NCBI GenBank assembly: GCA_016124235.1 | Contig: WGOC01000029.1 | Location: 1-64,000, forward strand | Reading direction: 5' to 3' | Source of the DNA: a bacterium | GTDB lineage: Bacteria; Verrucomicrobiota; Verrucomicrobiia; Limisphaerales; RI-55 | DNA length: 64,000 nucleotides | In this document: positions 56,995 through 64,000 of the stretch, in pieces | Layout: each line of letters begins with the position of its first letter | Numbering within the stretch: the stretch's first letter is position 1 | Program-made: the position numbers and the translations under genes | The notes under the pieces: model-generated | Told to the model about the DNA's origin: nothing | The model's input: only the letters and a program-made list of their open reading frames with translations | Database searches by the model: none

Positions 56995-58826
56995 AGCATT
57001 TGTGGCAATGGGTTGAAGAGCGCACCAGTCTGGGCGCGGGAATACGCCGGCTGCTTTTTGAGAGCATCCCCGGTGGCCCCAAATGGCGTCATTGTTGGGG
57101 CAAAGCACTGCTCTACACGTTCTTCCTCCAGGTGGTGACGGGAATCATTCTTTGGAGTGGTTACAGCCCGAGCAGCCAAACGGCATGGGAGAGTGTGTAT
57201 TTCATTCAAACGCAAATGCCGCTCGGCTGGTTTCTCCGGGGCATGCATCATTATGTCGCACAAGCGTTCGTGGTCATGCTCGTTCTGCACTTGGGGCAGA
57301 TGATCCTGTTCAAGGCATATCGCTCCCCGCGCGAAATCAATTTCTGGATTCTCCTCGCATTGGTGCCCATAGGGATCGCGATTTCAGCGACCGGATGGCT
57401 GTTGCCATTTGACCAAAAAGGTTACTGGGCGTCGCGCGTCTCATTAAACATCGCCTCGTCGGCACCCATCATCGGATCCGTTCTGAAACGCCTGGCGTTG
57501 GGAGGTCCAGACATTGGTCATCATACGCTCACGCGTTTCTTTGCACTCCACGCCGGGGTATTTCCGCTGATCATCGGGACAATGCTGTTGCTGCATTTCA
57601 CGCTGCAGCGGCGAAACAAACTGCCCCCCGGCGGCCCTTCGAAATCCGCAATACCGTATTGGCCACGTCAATTCATCCGTGACGCCTCGATTTGCCTGGG
57701 TTTGCTGGGCGTCGTTGTCTTCCTGATTTTTTTGCCGGCATTCGACGGCTCCCATTCGCCACCGGGAATCGGCCTGGGATCGCCAGCAGATCCCTCCGAT
57801 CAATACAGCGCTGCCCGGCCGGAATGGTTCATGTTGTTTTTATTTCAATTCCTGAAACTTGGCATCCTGAAGCAAACCTTCGGATCCCACGGCGAATTCG
57901 TCGGAGCGTTCGTGATCCCCGGTATCTTAATGGCCCTGTTTTTCGTGATGCCGTTCATCGCTCGACGAAAAAACGGGCAGGTGTTCAATCTGACAATGGT
58001 TGGCCTGCTCGCGTCCGCAATGGTCACACTTATCGCACTTGCTCTGCATGATGACGCGAACAATGCTGCCTATCACGAAGCGGTTGCCGATGCCCGTCAA
58101 AAGGCGGATCGAATCCGGGTGCTCGCCGAGTCTCCCAGTGGCATTCCCGCCACCGGTGCGCTGACGCTGCTTCGCAATGACCCACTCACCCAAGGGCCGG
58201 CGTTGTTCGCCCAACATTGTGCCGGCTGTCATCGCTACAACGGCCACGACGGCACTGGACATCAACCAGACAACCAACAATCGGCGAGTGATCTCGCCGG
58301 CTTTGCCAGCCGCCGTTGGCTGGCCGGCTTGCTGAATCCGGACACGGTTGCATCCACAAACTATTTCGGTGGGACCGCCCACGCCGATGGAAAAATGGTG
58401 AAGACGGTGAAGCGCGATATTGCCGACTATGACGCGACCGAGAAACAGCAACTGCAGAATGCCATCATCGCGTTGTCCGCCGAAGCGCAGTTGAAAAGTC
58501 AGTCTGCTCTGGACGCGCATGATCAAGACGCGATCAAAGCTGGCCAGACCGCGATCGCCGATTTGAGCTGTATCGATTGCCACCAATATCGTGGCATGAA
58601 TTCCGACAGTTCTGCGCCGGACTTAACCGGTTACGGATCGAGTGACTGGCTCGCTGGAATTATTCGTGACGTTACCCACGCACGGTATTACGGCAAAAAG
58701 AACGACCGGATGCCGGCATTCGGGACCAAGGGAATCCTGACCGATCACGAGATTGACTTGCTCACCTCCTGGCTGCGTGGCGAATGGTACGAGCCGCGTG
58801 AGAATCTGGCGGCGGCTCACCCCTAA
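56991..58826 (+). CDS. cytochrome b fused to C-terminal diheme cytochrome c
   Basis: ATGA overlap with the Rieske gene; cyt b TM core (LLPFDQKGYWASRVSLNIASSAPIIG) and two heme sites CAGCH and CIDCH. Confidence 0.9.
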   Translation: MKHLWQWVEERTSLGAGIRRLLFESIPGGPKWRHCWGKALLYTFFLQVVTGIILWSGYSPSSQTAWESVYFIQTQMPLGWFLRGMHHYVAQAFVVMLVLHLGQMILFKAYRSPREINFWILLALVPIGIAISATGWLLPFDQKGYWASRVSLNIASSAPIIGSVLKRLALGGPDIGHHTLTRFFALHAGVFPLIIGTMLLLHFTLQRRNKLPPGGPSKSAIPYWPRQFIRDASICLGLLGVVVFLIFLPAFDGSHSPPGIGLGSPADPSDQYSAARPEWFMLFLFQFLKLGILKQTFGSHGEFVGAFVIPGILMALFFVMPFIARRKNGQVFNLTMVGLLASAMVTLIALALHDDANNAAYHEAVADARQKADRIRVLAESPSGIPATGALTLLRNDPLTQGPALFAQHCAGCHRYNGHDGTGHQPDNQQSASDLAGFASRRWLAGLLNPDTVASTNYFGGTAHADGKMVKTVKRDIADYDATEKQQLQNAIIALSAEAQLKSQSALDAHDQDAIKAGQTAIADLSCIDCHQYRGMNSDSSAPDLTGYGSSDWLAGIIRDVTHARYYGKKNDRMPAFGTKGILTDHEIDLLTSWLRGEWYEPRENLAAAHP

Positions 58827-58913
58827 GCCGATTTAAGCTGCGGACTGTTCGACGAATCACGGGCCAAATTTTCTGCGTGCCTTGCCTCTGTTTCGCGGCT
58901 AGTTTTTCCGGCC

Positions 58914-60179
58914 ATGACCATCTGGATTCTGGCGTTGCTGTGCGTGGGGCTGGCGGGATATGCCGGATATGCGCGAGGAGTCATCCGGGTTGCGATGTCT
59001 TTGTTAGGCATTTTATGCGGCCTGCTGCTTGCCCCAGTCCTGGGACCAAAGCTGGCACCGGTGATGCGCATGATGATCAGCAACGTCCTGCTTGCCGACG
59101 CACTTGCGCCACTGGCCGTATTCCTTCTGATCACGATTGGCTTCAAGTTCGGCGGCGCGGCAATCCACAACAAGGTGGAGGTTTATTTTCGCTACAAGAC
59201 CACCGACACCAAGCTCATCCATTTCGAAAGGTTGATCGCCCGGATGGGTGGCGCGTTGGGCCTGTTGAACGGTACGCTTTATTTCTATGTGCTCTGTACG
59301 GCGCTTTACGTGGCCGGTTACTTGACCACGCAAATCACGACACCAGACAACGCGACCTTCTCCACTAAGTTGATCAACCACGCCAGTGCCGATTTGAATG
59401 CGTCGGGGATGCAAAAAGCGATCGTAGCAATCGACCCCATGCCGAAGGCGTACTACAACGCTGCGGATATCGTCGGCGATATTTTCCACAATCGCCTGTT
59501 GATGAGCCGGCTCAGTCGTTACCCATTTTTTCTTGGCTTCGCCGAAAGGCCTGAAATTCAAGAGATCGCCTCCGATCCCGCGACGATTGAACTGATTCAG
59601 ACCGAATCCACGGTCGGCCAGATCCTGGCCCAACCCAAAGTGAACGCACTGCTAAGCAACGCCGCTCTGATGGATGACTTAAAGAAACTGGACGTGGCGG
59701 ATCTGAAGGTCTTCGTTGAGACAGGAAAATCGCCAAAATACGAACCGACCAAGATACTCGGTCGCTGGACGTTTGACATTTCGGGCACACTCGACCAGAC
59801 CAAGATCGCCCAACCCGACGCGTCAGCAAAACGAATGTTGGATCTCAATCGGAGCCTAGGGGCGGCGTTTCTCGACGCCACACTCGTCGCCACTCCAGAC
59901 AACCAGGTCTTCATCAAGGCCGTCCCCCCGCCCCCGCTTCCGGCGCCCGGCCAGCGAGTCACACAAACGATTGTTACCGGCCCGCAAGAAAACGTCGCGA
60001 CCGGCACATGGGCGGAATCAGGCAGCAGTTATACGGTCACTGTCGAAACCACGCATGCACATCCGCTCTACCAATTCCTAAAGGGGACTGCGAAGGTCCG
60101 ATTCGCGAATGACGAGCTGTTACTTGAATACGACCTGGAAAACGGAGCAATCGTGCTAGCGTTTTCAATGGAGGAATAA
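58914..60179 (+). CDS. CvpA-like membrane protein
   Basis: N-terminal four-TM CvpA-like segment, soluble C-terminus. Confidence 0.6.
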   Translation: MTIWILALLCVGLAGYAGYARGVIRVAMSLLGILCGLLLAPVLGPKLAPVMRMMISNVLLADALAPLAVFLLITIGFKFGGAAIHNKVEVYFRYKTTDTKLIHFERLIARMGGALGLLNGTLYFYVLCTALYVAGYLTTQITTPDNATFSTKLINHASADLNASGMQKAIVAIDPMPKAYYNAADIVGDIFHNRLLMSRLSRYPFFLGFAERPEIQEIASDPATIELIQTESTVGQILAQPKVNALLSNAALMDDLKKLDVADLKVFVETGKSPKYEPTKILGRWTFDISGTLDQTKIAQPDASAKRMLDLNRSLGAAFLDATLVATPDNQVFIKAVPPPPLPAPGQRVTQTIVTGPQENVATGTWAESGSSYTVTVETTHAHPLYQFLKGTAKVRFANDELLLEYDLENGAIVLAFSMEE

Positions 60180-60253
60180 ATCCCGCCGGAAGCTGGCAAA
60201 CACCGAACCGCTCCGCGAGATTCGCGCGCTAACGTCGTCGCGGAAAACCAGAA

Positions 60254-60802
60254 TTACCGGGGATCACTAAGTCGATACGGGACCCGAATTCCCTGACGCG
60301 GCTGTTCAGTCTGATAATCCGTGTAATCAACTCTGTAATCGACGCGAAGGTAATACGGCATATCGAAGAGTGAAGTGTTGGTATGAAACACCCGTTGTTT
60401 GGGCGGGGCCATATCAAGGGCAAATCCAGTTGGCTCCAAATTTGTGAAAAATGCGGTTCCCGAAGCCTTCGTCAAAGCAGATGGTTCGTGTACCACCGCA
60501 AACTTGGACTCGACCGTCGGCAGGTTCCCATTACTGGCCGACTGATTTCCTTCGAAAAGCGTGGTCGCCGCGAGCAAGACGAGCAGGCTCGCCAGGCAGA
60601 ATGACGCCGAGATGGCGGGTCGCACGCGGAAAAGGGATATGACCCGCTGCAACCAGTTCTCATCGACAGCAACGCCTTCCCGCTCAATTCGTTCAATCAC
60701 CCGGGTGGAAAAGTCACGGAAATAACCCGGCGGCGGGTTTTCATGACGTTTCAGCGCCAGCAACTGGCGAAGCTGCTCAAAATCTTGGGACTGATCTTTC
60801 AT
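60254..60802 (-). CDS. putative anti-sigma factor / single-TM protein
   Basis: cytosolic N-terminus, single TM (ISASFCLASLLVLLAATTLF), directly downstream of the sigma factor. Confidence 0.55.
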   Translation of the reverse strand: MKDQSQDFEQLRQLLALKRHENPPPGYFRDFSTRVIERIEREGVAVDENWLQRVISLFRVRPAISASFCLASLLVLLAATTLFEGNQSASNGNLPTVESKFAVVHEPSALTKASGTAFFTNLEPTGFALDMAPPKQRVFHTNTSLFDMPYYLRVDYRVDYTDYQTEQPRQGIRVPYRLSDPR

Positions 60803-60804
60803 AA

Positions 60805-61458
60805 TTACGACTTCAGGTAATCGGAAAGTAGTGCCTGCAACTGCTGCCGCGCATAAAATAGACGCGAGCGCACCGTCCCCACATTGCAATGCATGATCTT
60901 GCTGATTTCTTCATGCGGCATGCCTTGAACATCGTGTAGCACCACAACCATTCTGTGGACTTCGGACAGCTTCTGCATGGCGCTGTTCAACTTTTCCTGC
61001 AGCTCCGAAATCCGGGCGTCCCGGCGCGGCGTGTTGTGTGACACCAAGGCCACCATGTCCGGGTCATGTTCCACGTTGAAATCCACATCGTTCAGGCTCA
61101 TGTGGGTGCGGTTGCGTCGCTGTTTGAGGAAGTTGATGGTCTTGTTGACCGCGATTCGATAAACCCAAGTGTAGAAGCTGGAATCACCCTTGAAAGATTT
61201 CAGGGCGCGATAGGCTTTGAGAAAGGTTTCCTGAGCAAGATCATTGGCATCTTCATGATTCGCCGTCATGTGATAGACGGTTGCATAAATCCGCTCCTGA
61301 TAGCGCCGAACCAAATCATCATAGGCCCCCAAATCGCCCCCTTTGGCACGAGCCACGAGCTCCTGTTCCTCGGTGAGCAACTTCTCGCGATCCTCCTCTA
61401 CCGCTTTTGCGGCCCCGATCGCCGCTTGCGGAAGCTGCACTGTCGCCGTGTTCGACAT
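60805..61458 (-). CDS. ECF RNA polymerase sigma-70 factor
   Basis: DLVRRYQERIYATVYHMTANHEDANDLAQETFLKAYRALKSFKGDSSFYTWVYRIAVNKTINFLK.. region 4 MPHEEISKIMHCNVGTVRSRLFYARQQL. Confidence 0.93.
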   Translation of the reverse strand: MSNTATVQLPQAAIGAAKAVEEDREKLLTEEQELVARAKGGDLGAYDDLVRRYQERIYATVYHMTANHEDANDLAQETFLKAYRALKSFKGDSSFYTWVYRIAVNKTINFLKQRRNRTHMSLNDVDFNVEHDPDMVALVSHNTPRRDARISELQEKLNSAMQKLSEVHRMVVVLHDVQGMPHEEISKIMHCNVGTVRSRLFYARQQLQALLSDYLKS

Positions 61459-61470
61459 TGGTTGTTTATC

Positions 61471-62532
61471 TCACCGTTGATTGATAACCCCGAGACTGCT
61501 CGATTGTTGCGCCAAATAATCAAGCAAAGCGGTCAACTCTTGCAGACGTCCGACACTGGCAATTGGTTCAAGGTTTTGCCGAGCTTCGGCCAAATAACGC
61601 TGTAATTCCACCTGTGCCCCGTCAAATGCGTCATAGCGATCAAGCAATGCCTGGAGTCGCGGCAAGCGGGCATGATCCCAATGCATCAAGAGTTGTTCGA
61701 GTTCGGCACGATCCGCGCCGGACGCACGCGCCAAACCAAGCAAAATCGGCAGGGTCAGCTTCCCTTTCGCCAAGTCCGTGCCCAACGACTTGCCGGCCGA
61801 ACGCTCTGAACCAAATAGGTCCACGCAGTCATCAAAAAGCTGATAAGCCGTCCCCAAAGCCATGCCGTAATTTCGTAATGCATCACGGTGTTCACCGCGA
61901 ATTCCACAGAGAAACGCACCCAGATCACAGGAAAGCGCAAACAATTCTCCCGTTTTCATCGCCAGCATCTGCAGGTATTCGCGTTGGGAAAGATTGAATT
62001 GAAAGCGCTTTTGCGTCTGCAGAATCTCACCGGAACAAACATTTTTGGTGGCCCCGGCGACCGCCCGGCAGATGTCCGTGGTTGGAAAACTGGCGGCCAG
62101 CTTCAGGGCATGCGCGAACAAGCAATCGCCCAACAAAACGGCCTGCTCATTTCCCCAGCGCTGGGCGACCGTAGGACGGCTTCGGCGCACCTCCGCTTCG
62201 TCCATGATATCATCGTGCACGAGCGTGGCGAGATGGACCATCTCGACGATGACTGCGGCCTTGACGTGGTCCGCGTTGAGACGCGCAAAAGAACGAGCGG
62301 CAAGGGCCATCAGCGCGGGCCGCAGCTGTTTTCCCTGGTTTGTGAGCGCGTAACGAGCGTGTTCCCGCAAATCCGGATGAAAACTGTCTATTTGCGCAGC
62401 CAGCTGATCCGCCACCTCGCTCAAAAAGCCGCTCACCGGTTCCACAATACTCCGCCAATCGGGGCGGCTTGGGAAGTTCGGTGCTTCGGAAGGGGTCTCA
62501 GCGACGGCTTCCTTGATATGTGCGGCCAGCAT
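61471..62532 (-). CDS. polyprenyl synthetase family protein
   Basis: GKQLRPALMALAARSF..LVHDDIMDEAEVRRSRPT..LFDDCVDLFGSERSAGKSLGTDLAKGKLTLPILL. Confidence 0.92.
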   Translation of the reverse strand: MLAAHIKEAVAETPSEAPNFPSRPDWRSIVEPVSGFLSEVADQLAAQIDSFHPDLREHARYALTNQGKQLRPALMALAARSFARLNADHVKAAVIVEMVHLATLVHDDIMDEAEVRRSRPTVAQRWGNEQAVLLGDCLFAHALKLAASFPTTDICRAVAGATKNVCSGEILQTQKRFQFNLSQREYLQMLAMKTGELFALSCDLGAFLCGIRGEHRDALRNYGMALGTAYQLFDDCVDLFGSERSAGKSLGTDLAKGKLTLPILLGLARASGADRAELEQLLMHWDHARLPRLQALLDRYDAFDGAQVELQRYLAEARQNLEPIASVGRLQELTALLDYLAQQSSSLGVINQR

Positions 62533-62635
62533 CGGTGCGAAGGTAGAGGCGGGTGAGGGGCAAGTCAAACCGTTATCCCGGTGCGGATGATGACGAAACT
62601 TCCTTGTTTGCAAGGGCTTTATCGCATTTTTTGCA

Positions 62636-63889
62636 TCAGACTTCGTAACGGTCTGGATCAAGCAAAGTGACATCGATAGTCGGCCGGTCGCCGGATAGCA
62701 TTTGCGCGATCACCTGCCCCGTTATCGGGCCCAAGCTGAGTCCCATCATCGCATGACCGGTCCCGACCCAAAGGTTTTGCACCGCTTTGGCTCGGCCAAT
62801 ATATGGCAAACCATCCGGCGAGCACGGCCGCAAGCCCCGCCAAGCCGGTATCCCAGCGAATGTTTCCGGCGGAAAAGCAGGGAAATAGTGTCCGGCTGAG
62901 TTTGCGATTCCTCGCACGCGGGCGGGATTGACCGAAAGATCGAGTCCCGCAATTTCCATGGTTCCCCCAAACCGGAGTGCCCCAAGCATCGGTGTGACGG
63001 CCAGCCGGGCTTCCGTAAAAATGTAGCTCAATTGGGGAAGCTGAACCGGCTTTTCCACCGTGAGGCTGTAGCCTTTACCTGCTTGAAGCGGCAATCGAAC
63101 TCCCAATTTACGGATCAGCCTCGGCGACCATGACCCGCCGGCGACCACAAACTCGTCGCCAGCGACTTCACCGGAATTCGTTCTGGCCGCGTGGATGCGA
63201 TCGCCGTCTCGCGTCCAATCGATGACCTCCGTTTGCCACCGAATCTCAACGCCGGCATCCGCAACGCGATCGGTCAGCTGAGCCATGAATCGGCTGGGCG
63301 ACAAATGCGCGTCTTCCGGAAAAAAGACGGCACCCAGAATATTCATGTCCACCCCCGGGTCCAGGCGGCGCACTTCATCGGCCGACAACACCTCGGCAGG
63401 CATTCCCAGACCGCGCGAGAATTCCGCGAGCTCAGCTTCCTCATGCAGTCGTGCTTCGGTTTTGCACAAGTTGAGACAACCTTTTTTGACGAAGCCAAAA
63501 TCCATTCCCGGCAGCACGGCAAACTCTTCGAACAAACGTTTGCTCGCAAAATTAAGGTCACGCAGCAGCGGCGCCGCACGCTTCACGTGCTCCGGGTTGC
63601 AAGCGCGAACGAATTTGATCCCCCAGTCGAACAACTCGGCGCTGATCCGCGGTTTGATGTAGAACGGGCTCTCCGGGTTCCACATCATCTTGAACCCCAT
63701 CGAAACCATGCCCGGCGCCGCCAGCGGCACGATGTGGCTGGGCACGATCAGGCCGGCGTTGCCAAGCGAACAACAATCCCGCTGCGGCGAGCCACGTTCC
63801 AACAACACGACCTCGTGGCCTGCTTGCCGACAATACCACGCCGTGCAAAAACCGATGATTCCACCGCCAACGATGACGATTTTCTTCAT
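62636..63889 (-). CDS. FAD-dependent D-amino-acid dehydrogenase-like oxidoreductase
   Basis: KKIVIVGGGIIGFCTAWYCRQAGHEVVLLERG..; C-terminal GLRPCSPDGLPYIGRAKAVQNLWVGTGHAMMGLSLGPITG. Confidence 0.9.
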   Translation of the reverse strand: MKKIVIVGGGIIGFCTAWYCRQAGHEVVLLERGSPQRDCCSLGNAGLIVPSHIVPLAAPGMVSMGFKMMWNPESPFYIKPRISAELFDWGIKFVRACNPEHVKRAAPLLRDLNFASKRLFEEFAVLPGMDFGFVKKGCLNLCKTEARLHEEAELAEFSRGLGMPAEVLSADEVRRLDPGVDMNILGAVFFPEDAHLSPSRFMAQLTDRVADAGVEIRWQTEVIDWTRDGDRIHAARTNSGEVAGDEFVVAGGSWSPRLIRKLGVRLPLQAGKGYSLTVEKPVQLPQLSYIFTEARLAVTPMLGALRFGGTMEIAGLDLSVNPARVRGIANSAGHYFPAFPPETFAGIPAWRGLRPCSPDGLPYIGRAKAVQNLWVGTGHAMMGLSLGPITGQVIAQMLSGDRPTIDVTLLDPDRYEV

Positions 63890-64000
63890 GAAGATTGGTG
63901 AGATCGACGGCGCCGCATCGGGTTGATTTCAATGAATGCCCCAGCAATACGGATCTTGTTCATCGAGCATCAACGTTGCCTCGGCGGTGATGTGAGCGCT

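Overview
Bacterial window, likely Verrucomicrobia-like judging by gene content (inference only). It divides into two parts. (A) About 1-36.45 kb is accessory DNA. It contains a metal-response cluster (MerT/HMA, CopZ-like, two MerR regulators), a WYL regulator flanked by a degenerate direct repeat, and a Trb/VirB-type conjugation locus in the order virB2-B3-x-B4 // virB5-B6-B8-B9-B10. That locus is split by an ~10.8 kb AT-richer cargo block: IS remnants, a Ser-rich protein, GT25/PLOD-like glycosyltransferases, DUF6065, methyltransferases and a HigBA module. After virB10 come small ICE genes, two XRE regulators, a 1728-aa methylase/helicase and an excisionase-like protein. The block ends at a 5' half of a tRNA-Ser(CGA) gene on the minus strand (about 36434-36476), which looks like an integration scar. 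(B) About 36.5-64 kb is ordinary chromosomal DNA: CotH/lamin-tail, EF-hand, Fur, CinA, ferredoxin, Sua5, AsmA-like, RimO, STAS, glucoamylase, porin, DUF1015, Rieske plus a cytochrome b/c fusion, sigma/anti-sigma, polyprenyl synthase and a DadA-like oxidoreductase. The most interesting signals are: the split conjugation operon with a near-identical 18-bp palindromic site before each half; a solo ClpB-D2-like AAA+ ATPase beside the pilin gene, where no VirB11 is visible; the tRNA-Ser half-gene with arm-site-like repeats; an in-frame amber codon in higB; and a GT gene remnant joined to a truncated transposase. No searches could be run; family names come from motif recognition.
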